A DNA stretch of 64,000 bases, from NCBI GenBank assembly GCA_964586785.1, contig CAZPHS010000002.1, positions 1 through 64,000 on the forward strand, given 5' to 3'. Position numbers and translations under genes: made by a program. Shown in pieces: positions 53,911-64,000 of this stretch; the first letter of the stretch is position 1, and each line of letters begins with the position of its first letter. The notes below the pieces were generated by a model. The model saw nothing but the letters and a program-made list of their open reading frames with translations. It had not been told where the DNA came from and made no database searches. The stretch is from SZUA-584 sp041656035 (GTDB lineage: Bacteria; Bacillota; Clostridia; Christensenellales; SZUA-584).

Positions 53911-54939
53911 ATGAACATAAAGCGTATCAAACGCATACCCACCGCCCAGGAGATTACCGAACAAATACCATTTCCGGCACATCTTTCGGGTATCAAGACA
54001 AAACGCGACGCCGATATCAGAAGCGTCTTTGAAGGAGCAAACAACAGATTTTTGCTTATTATAGGCCCCTGCAGCGCCGATAACGAGTATTCGGTATGCG
54101 AATACATAGGACGGCTCGCGGCGGTTCAGCAAAAGGTAAGCGATAATATATTAATTATCCCAAGAATATATACCAACAAGCCAAGGACTACGGGCGAAGG
54201 GTATAAAGGCATGGTACACCAGCCCGACCCTGAAAAGAAGACTGATTTATACGAAGGCATAAAGGCTATACGAAGACTTCATATAAAAGCTTTAAGCGAG
54301 TTTCATATGCCCGCCGCCGATGAAATGCTCTATCCCGAGAATTATCTTTACCTTGCCGATGTGCTTGCGTATAATGCCATAGGCGCGCGTTCCGTTGAAA
54401 ACCAACAGCATCGCTTAACGGCCAGCGGGGTTAATACTCCGGTTGGTATGAAAAACCCCACAAGCGGCGATTTATCCGTAATGCTCAATTCGATAAAAGC
54501 CGCTCAAATGAGCCATACGTTTATATACACCGGTTTTGAGGTGAAAACAGCGGGTAACCCCTACGCCCATGCCATACTGCGCGGCGCGGTGGATTCAAAC
54601 GGGCGCAGCATACCAAATTACCATTACGAAGACTTAATACGCTTTGCGGACGAATATTTATCGCAGCGGCTAAAAAACCCCGCTATTATTGTCGACACCA
54701 ATCATGCGAATTCAATGAAGCTTTTCTACGAACAGCCGAGAATCGTAAGAGAGGTGCTGATGAGCACAAAATATGACGCGACATTAAAGAAGCTCGTTAA
54801 GGGCTTTATGATAGAAAGCTATCTTGAAGAAGGAAACCAGGGAATCGGCGAGAATGTATACGGCAAATCCATAACCGATTCGTGCCTCGGCTGGGAAGAT
54901 ACCGAAAGGCTTATATATAGCATTGCCGAAAGCCTGTGA
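53911..54939 (+). CDS. aroF: DAHP synthase (type I, AroF/G/H-like)
   Basis: 342 residues. It has LLIIGPCSAD, IPRIYTNKPRTTGEGYKGM, the ARSVENQQHR metal/substrate segment and IVDTNHANS. It joins phosphoenolpyruvate and erythrose 4-phosphate, the first step of aromatic synthesis. The type matches the enteric AroFGH enzymes more than the short AroA-type common in Bacillota. GGAG lies eight bases before the ATG at 53911; a TTG at 53899 is less likely. The isozyme letter is a convention, not an assignment. Confidence 0.9.
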   Translation: MNIKRIKRIPTAQEITEQIPFPAHLSGIKTKRDADIRSVFEGANNRFLLIIGPCSADNEYSVCEYIGRLAAVQQKVSDNILIIPRIYTNKPRTTGEGYKGMVHQPDPEKKTDLYEGIKAIRRLHIKALSEFHMPAADEMLYPENYLYLADVLAYNAIGARSVENQQHRLTASGVNTPVGMKNPTSGDLSVMLNSIKAAQMSHTFIYTGFEVKTAGNPYAHAILRGAVDSNGRSIPNYHYEDLIRFADEYLSQRLKNPAIIVDTNHANSMKLFYEQPRIVREVLMSTKYDATLKKLVKGFMIESYLEEGNQGIGENVYGKSITDSCLGWEDTERLIYSIAESL

Positions 54940-54948
54940 TACAAAGCT

Positions 54949-55821
54949 ATGAACTATACTTATAAAGGCGGACGCGTTGTTATAAGCGGACTTGAAAACT
55001 TCTCACTGTGCCAATGCCTTGACTGCGGTCAGGCGTTCCGCTGGAAACAGCACGGAAAAGGCTACCGCGGCGCTGCGCTCGGGCTTGCGGTATATGCCGA
55101 ACAAAGCGGCGATACGCTTGCAATCGACGGGGTTGGTAAGAACAGCGTTGCGGCGTTTATACGGTATTTTGATTTGCGGCGCGATTACGCCTGTTTGCAG
55201 AAGCAATATTCGAAAGACCCGTTCCTTAAAGAAGGCATATGCTACGCGAGCGGTCTTAGAGTGCTTGCGCAGCCGCCTTTTGAAACGCTTATTACGTTTA
55301 TAATATCCGCAAACAACAATATCTCTCGAATCAAACGCATAATTGACTCGCTCTGCGCGCGTTTCGGAGCGCCTTTGGCGAAAGGTATGTTCGACTTTCC
55401 TTCGCCCAAAGCGTTGGCGGAAGCGTCGGAGCGCTCGCTTTTAGACTGCGGAACGGGTTATCGCGCCGCGTATATAAAAGGCGCCGCGCAAATGATTGCA
55501 GACGGGTTTGATTTTGACGGCATAGGCAAATTACCATACGAAGCCGCGCGGCAGGCGCTTACGGCATTGCCCGGAGTCGGCCTTAAGGTTGCGGACTGCG
55601 TCGCTCTTTACGGCTTCTCTTTTCTTCAGGCTTTTCCTTTCGATGTATGGATGAGGCGCGTGTTGCGCTCTGTTTATGGATACGGCGGTAAAACAGACAC
55701 GCAAATGCGCGATTTTGTGGACAATAAGTTCGGAAAGCACGCGGGCATTGCCCAGCAATACCTGTTCCATTACGCTCGCCATCATAAAGACTTGCTTAAC
55801 AATAATCAGCCGCGCTCATGA
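54949..55821 (+). CDS. ogg: OGG-type 8-oxoguanine DNA glycosylase/AP lyase
   Basis: 290 residues. The N-terminal OGG domain (FSLCQCLDCGQAFRWK) precedes a helix-hairpin-helix glycosylase domain with LPGVGLKVADCVALYGF (catalytic Lys) and AFPFDVWMRR (catalytic Asp). It removes oxidised guanine. It starts nine bases after aroF. Confidence 0.92.
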   Translation: MNYTYKGGRVVISGLENFSLCQCLDCGQAFRWKQHGKGYRGAALGLAVYAEQSGDTLAIDGVGKNSVAAFIRYFDLRRDYACLQKQYSKDPFLKEGICYASGLRVLAQPPFETLITFIISANNNISRIKRIIDSLCARFGAPLAKGMFDFPSPKALAEASERSLLDCGTGYRAAYIKGAAQMIADGFDFDGIGKLPYEAARQALTALPGVGLKVADCVALYGFSFLQAFPFDVWMRRVLRSVYGYGGKTDTQMRDFVDNKFGKHAGIAQQYLFHYARHHKDLLNNNQPRS

Positions 55822-55885
55822 ATCAGTATCCGGCCGCATAAACATTGAGCAAAACGGTAAACAGACCGTACGGGAGAGCTTTGAT

Positions 55886-57247
55886 TTGGCGGTTGTAGAC
55901 ACTGTAGGCGCGGCTTTATGGAGCCCTGTTGGGCTTATGCTTCTGATTGTAACGGGGCTTTTCTTCTCTTTCAGACTAAAATTCCTTCCGCAAAGAAAAT
56001 TGTTTTTCGGCATACGCTCCGCTTTTTCCCGCGGCGGCGGCAACGGGGACATATCTTCTTTTTCCGCGCTCATGACGTCTCTCGGGGCGGCAATTGGTAC
56101 GGGCAATATAGCGGGCGTGGCTGCCGCGTACGCTTTCGGTGGTCCCGGCGCGATATTTTGGATGTGGGTTACCGCCGTCACGGGCATAGCGACCGGTTAC
56201 GCCGAGGGTATAACAGCCGTTAAATACCGCGTTCGTTCGGCGGACGGACAGATGCGCGGCGGTCCCATGTACGCTTTGGAACGCGGCCTTGTAAATAAAA
56301 AGCTGGGGCGCTTCCTTGCCGTTATGTTCTCTGTGTTTACCATCGCGGCGGCTTTTTGCACGGGAAGCATGGTGCAGGCAAACGCGGCGTCGGACGCCGC
56401 CAAAGCCGCGTTCGGTATAAATCCCGTCATATCCGGACTTATTATCACTGCTGTGTGTTCGGCTGTCATGCTGGGCGGTATAAAGTCGGTGGCGGCGTTT
56501 TGCTGCCGGCTGGTTCCTTTCATGGGCTTGTTCTATATCGCGGGAGGTATTATTGTTATAGCGCTTAACGCGCAGCGCCTTGCATACGGCGTAACCGCTA
56601 TTTTCACGTCCGCTTTTACCGGCCACGCCGCAATAGGCGGATTCGCCGGAGCGTCGGTTATGGCGGCCATGCGCTTTGGAGGCGCCCGCGGCGTTTTCTC
56701 CAATGAAACGGGTATAGGGAGCACGTCTATCGCCTCGTCCGCCGCGAAAATCGACGATCCCGTAAAGCAAGGCCTTGTCCAAATGACGGTTCCTTTTTTT
56801 GACACGCTGGTGGTTTGTACCATTACCGCTCTTACAATAGCGTGTACCGAGGTTTGGCAGGAGGGTACGGCGGGCGTTCCAATGGCTATCGCCGCGTTTG
56901 AAGCCGGTCTTCCGGGCGCGGGGCGGTACATCGTTTCAACAGGGACTATACTGTTTGCGTTTACAAGCGTGCTGGGATGGTCGTTTTACGGCGAACGGGC
57001 GGTTGAATACCTCGCCGGCTCAACCCGTTTAACATTTGTATACCGCGCCGTTTATTGCTGTTTTATTTTTGTGGGAGCGGTTATACCGCTCAAGTTAGTT
57101 TGGGGGATAGCGGACATAGCAATAGTGATGATGGCTTTGCCCAATCTTTTTTGTCTTATTTGTCTTAGCGGCGATGTTGTTAGTGAATCACGCCGTTTCT
57201 GGCGTAAAACACAGCGGAAGAAAAAAAGCCGATACCTTATTAATTAG
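55886..57247 (+). CDS. Sodium:alanine symporter (AGCS family)
   Basis: 453 residues with about ten membrane segments. The family marks are GTGNIAGVAAAYAFGGPGAIFWMW, ARGVFSNETGIGSTSIA and GWSFYGERAVEYL. It imports alanine or glycine with Na+. The frame stays open far upstream into the ogg gene, but family similarity begins at about 55890. The only start codon at the right place is TTG at 55886 with GGGAGAG seven bases upstream. Confidence 0.92.
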   Translation: MAVVDTVGAALWSPVGLMLLIVTGLFFSFRLKFLPQRKLFFGIRSAFSRGGGNGDISSFSALMTSLGAAIGTGNIAGVAAAYAFGGPGAIFWMWVTAVTGIATGYAEGITAVKYRVRSADGQMRGGPMYALERGLVNKKLGRFLAVMFSVFTIAAAFCTGSMVQANAASDAAKAAFGINPVISGLIITAVCSAVMLGGIKSVAAFCCRLVPFMGLFYIAGGIIVIALNAQRLAYGVTAIFTSAFTGHAAIGGFAGASVMAAMRFGGARGVFSNETGIGSTSIASSAAKIDDPVKQGLVQMTVPFFDTLVVCTITALTIACTEVWQEGTAGVPMAIAAFEAGLPGAGRYIVSTGTILFAFTSVLGWSFYGERAVEYLAGSTRLTFVYRAVYCCFIFVGAVIPLKLVWGIADIAIVMMALPNLFCLICLSGDVVSESRRFWRKTQRKKKSRYLIN

Positions 57248-57258
57248 GCACCGGCTTT
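57225..57258 (-). terminator. Terminator of tuf (bidirectional)
   Basis: AAAGCCG / CGGCTTT. On the minus strand it is followed by a seven-T run. It overlaps the end of the convergent symporter gene and could serve both. Confidence 0.75.
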
Positions 57259-57270
57259 CATTTATTTTCG

Positions 57271-58482
<1,212 letters not shown>

Positions 58483-58572
58483 TGGGTTCTCCTCCTAATC
58501 ATTCTTATCTGTTTACTATTTTAACGGTAAGCGTAGTTAGCGCTTGCTATTGCCTGCCGTTGCTTGTTGGAC

Positions 58573-60639
58573 TTAAAGATTGCCGGTAATTTTCTCTGCC
58601 AAGCTTTTTGGCACTTCGCTGTAATGCGAAAACTGCATTGTAAACGTTCCCCGCCCCTGCGTTTGGCTGCGAAGGTCTGTAGCGTATCCGAACATCTCGG
58701 AAAGCGGCACCGCGGACTTTATAACCTGCGCGCCGCTTCTAAGCTCCGTGCCTTCTATATGACCGCGCCTCGAGTTAAGATTACCCATAACATCTCCCAG
58801 ATAATCATCCGGCACCATAACCTCAACCGCCATAACGGGTTCAAGCAGCACGGGAGACGCTTTTTTCATTGCCTCTTTAAACGCCATAGAGCCCGCAACT
58901 TTAAACGCTATTTCGGACGAGTCCACTTCATGGTAAGAGCCGTCCACAAGGGAAGCCCTAAAGTCCATAACCTCAAAACCGGCAAGCACGCCGTTCTTCG
59001 CGGCTTCTTTTATTCCTTCGTTCACCGCGGGTATATATTCTCTCGGTATAACGCCGCCGACTATTTTGTCCGCAAACTCGTACCCGCTGCCCGGCGGTAG
59101 CGGCTCTAGCTCTATAACGGCATGTCCGTACTGTCCGCGCCCGCCTGTCTGCTTTTTATAAATACCAGCCGCGGAAACGGCCTTGCGTATTGTCTCGCGG
59201 TAAGATACCTGCGGTTTTCCTACCTTCGCCTCAACCTTGTATTCGCGCATCATTCTGTCCACTATTATTTCAAGATGCAGCTCGCCCATTCCGGCGATAA
59301 TAGTCTGGCCTGTTTCGGTATCAGTGTAAGTGCGAAAGGTCGGGTCTTCTTCCGAAAGACGGGCAAGCGCTATAGCCAATTTGTCCTGACCGGCTTTTGT
59401 TTTCGGCTCTATTGCCACTTCAATAACCGGCTCGGGAAAATCCATTGTTTCAAGTATAACGGGATGTTTATCGTCACAAAGCGTGTCGCCGGTTGTAATC
59501 TGCTTAAAGCCGACTGCCGCGGCGATATCCCCCGCGTGAACCTCATCAATCTCTTCGCGGGCGTTCGCGTGCATTTTAAGCAGCCGTCCTATTCTCTCGC
59601 GTTTTTCTTTGGTTGAGTTATACACATAGCTTCCCGTTTTAAGCGTGCCGGAATAAACACGTATAAACGCCAGTTTCCCGACAAAAGGGTCTGCCATTAT
59701 CTTAAAAGCCAGCGCGGAAAACGGCGCTCCATCGTCGGCCTCGCGCATCTCGTCTCCGCCTTTAGCATTTTTCCCTGTTATGGGCGGAATGTCAAGCGGC
59801 GAGGGCATAAAATCAACAATGCAGTCAAGCAGCGGCTGAACGCCCTTATTGCGGTAAGATGACCCGCAGGTAACCGGCACTATATCGAGCGCTATTGTCG
59901 CCTGACGAATAGCGGCTATCAATTCGCCGCGATTAATCTCGACGCCGTCAAAATACTTCTCCAGCAGCTTGTCGTTGTGCTCCGCCACGGATTCTATAAG
60001 CTTCTCGCGATACTGCTCCGCAAGCGTTTTCATATCGTCCGGAATCGGTATTTCCTGGGGCTTCGCGCCGAGGTCGTTGGCAAATGATGTGGCCTTCATG
60101 TCGATAAGATCGACAATACCTGTAAAATCCTCTTCCTTGCCTATGGGCAGCTGAATAGGAACGGGATTAGCTTTAAGCCTATCCCTCATCATTTGCACCG
60201 TATTTAAAAAGTCGGCGCCCATTATATCCATTTTGTTTACATACGCTATGCGCGGAACATTATACTTTGTCGCCTGCCTCCACACTGTTTCGGACTGCGG
60301 CTCAACACCGCCCTTTGCGCAAAAAACAGCGACGGCGCCGTCGAGTACGCGAAGAGAGCGTTCCACCTCTACAGTAAAGTCAACGTGGCCGGGTGTGTCA
60401 ATAATGTTTATACCATGACCCCGCCATTCCGTGGTAGTGGCCGCAGACGTGATGGTTATGCCGCGCTCCTGCTCCTGCTCCATCCAATCCATAACGGCAT
60501 CGCCGTCGTGTACCTCTCCAAGCTTATACGTTCTGCCCGTATAGAAAAGCACACGCTCCGTCGTTGTGGTTTTGCCCGCGTCAATATGCGCCATAATGCC
60601 TATATTTCGTGTTTTCTCAAGCGGATATTTTCTGGGCAC
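58573..60639 (-). CDS. fusA: Elongation factor G
   Basis: 688 residues. GTPase motifs are AHIDAGKTTTTERVL, DTPGHVDFT and NKMDIMGAD, and all five domains are present by length. It drives translocation. It lies 17 bases after rpsG. Confidence 0.98.
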   Translation of the reverse strand: MPRKYPLEKTRNIGIMAHIDAGKTTTTERVLFYTGRTYKLGEVHDGDAVMDWMEQEQERGITITSAATTTEWRGHGINIIDTPGHVDFTVEVERSLRVLDGAVAVFCAKGGVEPQSETVWRQATKYNVPRIAYVNKMDIMGADFLNTVQMMRDRLKANPVPIQLPIGKEEDFTGIVDLIDMKATSFANDLGAKPQEIPIPDDMKTLAEQYREKLIESVAEHNDKLLEKYFDGVEINRGELIAAIRQATIALDIVPVTCGSSYRNKGVQPLLDCIVDFMPSPLDIPPITGKNAKGGDEMREADDGAPFSALAFKIMADPFVGKLAFIRVYSGTLKTGSYVYNSTKEKRERIGRLLKMHANAREEIDEVHAGDIAAAVGFKQITTGDTLCDDKHPVILETMDFPEPVIEVAIEPKTKAGQDKLAIALARLSEEDPTFRTYTDTETGQTIIAGMGELHLEIIVDRMMREYKVEAKVGKPQVSYRETIRKAVSAAGIYKKQTGGRGQYGHAVIELEPLPPGSGYEFADKIVGGVIPREYIPAVNEGIKEAAKNGVLAGFEVMDFRASLVDGSYHEVDSSEIAFKVAGSMAFKEAMKKASPVLLEPVMAVEVMVPDDYLGDVMGNLNSRRGHIEGTELRSGAQVIKSAVPLSEMFGYATDLRSQTQGRGTFTMQFSHYSEVPKSLAEKITGNL

Positions 60640-60656
60640 TGTTATCCTCCTTCATG

Positions 60657-61127
60657 CTACCACCTGTAATGCGCAAAAGCCCTGTTGGCCTCGGCCATCT
60701 TGTGCGTGTCTTCGCGCTTTTTCACACTGCCTCCGGTGCCGTTGTACGCATCCATAATTTCGGCCGACAGCCTTTGCTTCATGGTGCGTTCATTTCTTTT
60801 TATGGTATTGGTGACAAGCCATCTTATACCGAGTGTCTGGCGACGCTCCGGCCTCACTTCCATAGGCACCTGATAAGTTGCGCCGCCGACTCTTCTGGCC
60901 TTAACCTCAAGCACAGGCATTATGTTTTCCATCGCCTTCTCGAATACCTCTAAAGGGTTAAGACCTAATTTTTCTTTTATTATATCGAACGCATCATAGC
61001 ATATACTCTGCGCCGTCCCTTTTTTACCGTCAAGCATCACCTGATTGATAAGCTTGGTGACCACGGTCGATTTGTATATGGGATCGGGCAGAACTTCATG
61101 CTTCGGTGCGCCTGCACGTCTTGGCAT
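60657..61127 (-). CDS. rpsG: 30S ribosomal protein S7
   Basis: 156 residues. MPRRAGAPKHEVLPDPIYKS and MEVRPERRQTLGIRWLV are typical. It nucleates the 30S head and can act as the operon's translational repressor in other bacteria. It lies 19 bases after rpsL. Confidence 0.98.
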   Translation of the reverse strand: MPRRAGAPKHEVLPDPIYKSTVVTKLINQVMLDGKKGTAQSICYDAFDIIKEKLGLNPLEVFEKAMENIMPVLEVKARRVGGATYQVPMEVRPERRQTLGIRWLVTNTIKRNERTMKQRLSAEIMDAYNGTGGSVKKREDTHKMAEANRAFAHYRW

Positions 61128-61146
61128 TATCTGTCCTCCTAATTGA

Positions 61147-61521
61147 TTACTTTTTCGGCCGCTTGGCGCCGTATTTGGAGCGCGCCTGCTTTCTGTTAGC
61201 TACGCCCGCGCTGTCAAGCGCGCCTCTTACTATATGATATCTCACGCCCGGCAGGTCCTTAACTCTGCCGCCTCTTATAAGAACCACAGAGTGTTCCTGA
61301 AGGTTGTGGCCGATACCCGGTATATACGCGGAACCTTCCATACCATTGACCAGGCGGACTCTTGCTATTTTTCTTAATGCGGAATTCGGCTTCTTAGGCG
61401 TCATCGTTCTCACCGTTAAACAAACGCCTCTTTTTTGAGGGCACTGTTTCAATATGGGAGAATCGCTCTTTGTTTTAGCCGTTTTCCTTCCCTGCTTAAC
61501 CAGCTGGTTTATTGTCGGCAT
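61147..61521 (-). CDS. rpsL: 30S ribosomal protein S12
   Basis: 124 residues. The conserved loops TPKKPNSALRKIARVRL and GVRYHIVRGALD are intact. The streptomycin site reads TMTPKKPNS, the wild type. Second ribosomal gene of the str operon. Confidence 0.98.
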   Translation of the reverse strand: MPTINQLVKQGRKTAKTKSDSPILKQCPQKRGVCLTVRTMTPKKPNSALRKIARVRLVNGMEGSAYIPGIGHNLQEHSVVLIRGGRVKDLPGVRYHIVRGALDSAGVANRKQARSKYGAKRPKK

Positions 61522-61595
61522 ATTCCGTCTCTCACCTCCTTTGATAAATAATGTTTATTTATAACCCCTAGCAACCCTATAAGGGGATTTAGCGC

Positions 61596-61862
61596 TTATT
61601 GCCCGCTTTTTAGAACGCCCGCGCACGCGCTTCCAACATCAATGCCGCACGCGCTTCCGATTTGATGCATAGTATATACGTTATCGCTTGGTATGCCGTG
61701 CTTAGCGCATTCGGCCAAAACCCTGTTTATGATATCTTCGTCAGCGTCGCACGCAATATATACTTTTTCCAGCATAGCCTGCCTCGCGTACCGCATCACT
61801 TGTTTTAAGCCTGCGACACGCTTGCCCGGGTTTGAAAGTTCCTGCGCTATATTCAATATCAT
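61596..61862 (-). CDS. rplGB: L7Ae-like ribosomal protein (YbxF family)
   Basis: 88 residues with an L7Ae/L30e fold (VAGLKQVMRYARQ, VYIACDADEDI, IGSACGIDVGSACAGVL). It is the kink-turn-binding protein usually placed between rpoC and rpsL in Bacillota, as here. Confidence 0.9.
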   Translation of the reverse strand: MILNIAQELSNPGKRVAGLKQVMRYARQAMLEKVYIACDADEDIINRVLAECAKHGIPSDNVYTMHQIGSACGIDVGSACAGVLKSGQ

Positions 61863-61955
61863 CCTCCGTAAAAATCAGAAAAAGAGCGCACAGCAGAGCC
61901 ATTTTAACACCGGCAAAAAACATTGTCAATGCCTATAAAACGCGCAAGGCATCGC

Positions 61956-62687
61956 TTAATCACCGGCCTTTTTGCTCTCGTCACAAATATCAGAAAGCTT
62001 TTTCATAAGCGGTTTTCTGGAAAACAGAAAGTGTGTAACCGGACCGTCGTCCTGCACGGTAAACCAACCGATATCCCTCATCTTAGCCAAAACAGGAATG
62101 TCAAACACGTTAAAACAGGTTTCCTCACTCTTTTTATTCATATACCAGGAGCTTAATATCTTGCCCGCTATGTACCCCGCAATTCCGCCGGCCAGTACTA
62201 TGGCGTACGGCAAAACGGGGTTTACGTTTACCGCGGGTATTAAACATACGCCTACGGAAACGCCTGTAAACGCAAGCAATGCAGCCCATTTAATAATGTC
62301 AAGTTTTTTAAATTGGCCCCTGCATCTTTTACATATGGAAATTGACACAGGCAGCAGAGAGCCTATTTTTTGACGAACCCTTTTACCCATACCAAAAAAC
62401 ATACCCTTTTTGCTTTCAGGCTCGCTGTGGGCAATATCGACAATAGCGTAGGTATGCCTTTTAAATTTGTGTTCGCCCTTGCAAAAACCGCATTCGTCTC
62501 CAAGGAGCGTATCAAAATTCTTAGGCAGCAAAGAAATCGTGACTTTAAAGTCGTTAAGCATTTTTTCGGCGTCGTCACTGTTAAGTTCGTTTATAAAACA
62601 GTCTTTACACTCTTTCCCCAGCCATTTACAGATTACGCTGTCGCTTACGCCGCATTCATTATTTTTTGCCACTTTCCTCGCCCCCAA
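61956..62687 (-). CDS. Zinc-finger membrane protein inserted in the str operon
   Basis: 243 residues of unknown function. The N-terminal third has cysteine pairs (CKDC, then CGFCKGEHKF and later CKRCRGQF) like two treble-clef or zinc-ribbon units. Two transmembrane helices at about 133-152 and 158-176 follow, and then a soluble end. The gene lies nine bases after rpoC and 93 bases before the L7Ae-like gene. The start is a TTG at 62687 or a GTG at 62672; neither has an ideal ribosome-binding site. I know of no family member normally at this place. Confidence 0.7.
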   Translation of the reverse strand: MGARKVAKNNECGVSDSVICKWLGKECKDCFINELNSDDAEKMLNDFKVTISLLPKNFDTLLGDECGFCKGEHKFKRHTYAIVDIAHSEPESKKGMFFGMGKRVRQKIGSLLPVSISICKRCRGQFKKLDIIKWAALLAFTGVSVGVCLIPAVNVNPVLPYAIVLAGGIAGYIAGKILSSWYMNKKSEETCFNVFDIPVLAKMRDIGWFTVQDDGPVTHFLFSRKPLMKKLSDICDESKKAGD

Positions 62688-62696
62688 TCTTTAAAA

Positions 62697-64000
62697 CTAC
62701 AATAACAACCCGGCGCTTAAATCCTCGTCATAAACATCGGAAAACGCGTCTACATACTGTGTCCCTATGTTTTCAATCTGCGAGGATACGCTTTCGTTCA
62801 AAATATTTTTAATAACGTCTATATTTCTGTAACGCTTCATACCGGTACCCGCCGGAATAAGCTTGCCTATAATTACATTTTCCTTAAGCCCAAGCAACGG
62901 GTCGGACTTGCCCTTAATAGCCGCTTCGGTAAGCACACGCGTTGTTTCCTGGAACGAAGCCGCCGAAAGGAACGAGTCTGTAGCCAGCGAAGCTTTGGTT
63001 ATGCCAAGCAAAACGCGTTTGGCGGTGGCAGGTTTTTTGCCCTCGCGTATTACACGCTCATTCTCCGCGTCAAACTGATAGATATCCACCAAAGAACCCG
63101 CCAGCAGCTCGGTATCGCCGGCCTCCTCAATTTTACATTTTTTCAGCATCTGGCGTATAATAACTTCAACATGTTTGTCGGAAATCTCAACGCCCTGCAG
63201 ACGGTATACCATTTGCACTTCTTTTAACAGGTATGCCTGAACTCCTTTGGCGCCCTTTATTTTAAGTATGTCGTTAGGGTTGATAGACCCTTCCGTTATC
63301 TCGTCGCCCGCCTCAATGCCATCCCCGTCTTTTACTTTCAAGCGCGAACCGAACGGTATGCTGTAAACCTCCGCCACGCCGTCCTCGCCGGTAACCGTAA
63401 CCTCCTGTTTTTTGCGTGTGTCGCCGACGGAAACCGTACCTGCTATCTCGCTTATAACGGCAAGCCCTTTTGGTTTTCTCGCTTCAAAAAGTTCCTCAAC
63501 ACGCGGAAGACCGTGCGTTATATCCTCGCCCGCAACGCCGCCCGTATGGAATGTGCGCATTGTAAGCTGCGTGCCTGGTTCGCCTATAGACTGCGCGGCG
63601 ATTATACCGACCGCCTCACCTATGCTTACTATCTTACCCGACGACATATCCGCGCCGTAGCATTTTGCGCATACTCCGTGCTGGGTTTTGCATGTCAGCA
63701 CGGAACGTATGTACGCTCCCTTTATGCCTGCCACTTCAATTCTGCGGCATCGGTCGTATGTAATCATCTCTCCGCTTCGGACGATTATTTCGCCGGTTTT
63801 TGTATCGACAATATCGGCAGCCGCGTAACGTCCGCCTATTCTGTCTATAAACGGCTCTATAATCTCTTTGCCATCTAGTATATCGCTCACGAATACGCCC
63901 CGGGGCGCGTCGCTTTCTTTTAAACAGTCGTTCTCCCTGACTATCACGTCCTGGCTGACGTCAACCAGGCGGCGCGTCAAATAACCGGAGTCCGCCGTTC
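62697..64000 (-). CDS. rpoC: RNA polymerase beta' subunit, C-terminal part (cut by window)
   Basis: About 434 residues in the window; the N-terminal part lies beyond its right edge. Clear beta' segments are SGYLTRRLVDVSQDVIV, KCYGADMSSGK, GEAVGIIAAQSIGEPGTQLTMRTFHTGG split over the trigger-loop region, and SFQETTRVLTEAAIKGKSD. The frame runs to the last base. The str genes follow it. Confidence 0.97.
   Translation of the reverse strand, partial: TADSGYLTRRLVDVSQDVIVRENDCLKESDAPRGVFVSDILDGKEIIEPFIDRIGGRYAAADIVDTKTGEIIVRSGEMITYDRCRRIEVAGIKGAYIRSVLTCKTQHGVCAKCYGADMSSGKIVSIGEAVGIIAAQSIGEPGTQLTMRTFHTGGVAGEDITHGLPRVEELFEARKPKGLAVISEIAGTVSVGDTRKKQEVTVTGEDGVAEVYSIPFGSRLKVKDGDGIEAGDEITEGSINPNDILKIKGAKGVQAYLLKEVQMVYRLQGVEISDKHVEVIIRQMLKKCKIEEAGDTELLAGSLVDIYQFDAENERVIREGKKPATAKRVLLGITKASLATDSFLSAASFQETTRVLTEAAIKGKSDPLLGLKENVIIGKLIPAGTGMKRYRNIDVIKNILNESVSSQIENIGTQYVDAFSDVYDEDLSAGLLL

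Noticed and set aside
55676..55885. N-terminal extension of the AGCS symporter
   Set aside because: It is the ogg gene read in another frame; symporter similarity starts after 55886.
55976..56782. Minus-strand ORF of 268 codons
   Set aside because: Low-complexity Arg/Gly-rich shadow of the symporter gene.

Overview
The window looks like chromosomal DNA from an anaerobic, endospore-forming Bacillota of the class Clostridia. The evidence is spoIIQ-spoIID, a spoIVFA-spoIVFB pair, pyruvate:ferredoxin oxidoreductase, an NfnAB transhydrogenase, the clostridial radical-SAM/RNase G/L21-L27 cluster and the str operon. Base composition is balanced and codons are moderately GC-rich, except in one AT-rich island near 13.1-15.9 kb. 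No species is assigned.

Left part (1-13 kb): a zinc-ribbon membrane protein resembling a sugar ABC permease; tRNA-Val; a sortase; a cobalamin-riboswitch-controlled btuFCD uptake operon; two tandem paralogous zinc-ribbon surface proteins of unknown function; nfnAB; and dinB coupled to a small CxxC protein. From 13.06 to 15.96 kb lies an island of foreign character. It starts with the first codons of a GH1 beta-glucosidase fused in frame to a serine recombinase that lacks its catalytic domain. A PadR/DUF2812/small-membrane-protein operon with palindromic operators follows, then gene debris.

Middle (16-42 kb): an aldo/keto reductase with a ferredoxin tail, a Pro/Thr-repeat membrane protein, cysK, a leuB-type dehydrogenase, a helix-hairpin-helix protein flanked by a short direct repeat, tRNA-Thr and tRNA-Pro, the operon glmU-HAD-pth-mfd, pfk, argS-serS, spoIID-spoIIQ, and a sipW-tasA matrix operon behind a c-di-GMP-I riboswitch with its own terminator. 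After these come lipoproteins, tRNA-Ser and tRNA-Ala, proS, another tRNA-Ala and a phage endolysin remnant.

Right part (42-64 kb): PFOR, spoIVFAB, an MBL hydrolase, TIGR03960/TIGR03936-type proteins, RNase G, rplU-rpmA (L27 without the usual Bacillota N-terminal extension, and no prp gene), DAHP synthase, an OGG-type glycosylase, an AGCS symporter, and on the minus strand rpoC(partial)-unknown zinc protein-L7Ae-like-rpsL-rpsG-fusA-tuf.

The most distinctive items are the c-di-GMP riboswitch placed to control sipW-tasA, the GH1/recombinase chimera, a spoIID gene with no standard start codon in its open frame (next to an 8-base homopolymer), and several zinc-ribbon membrane proteins. I did not see a CRISPR array or a defence island.
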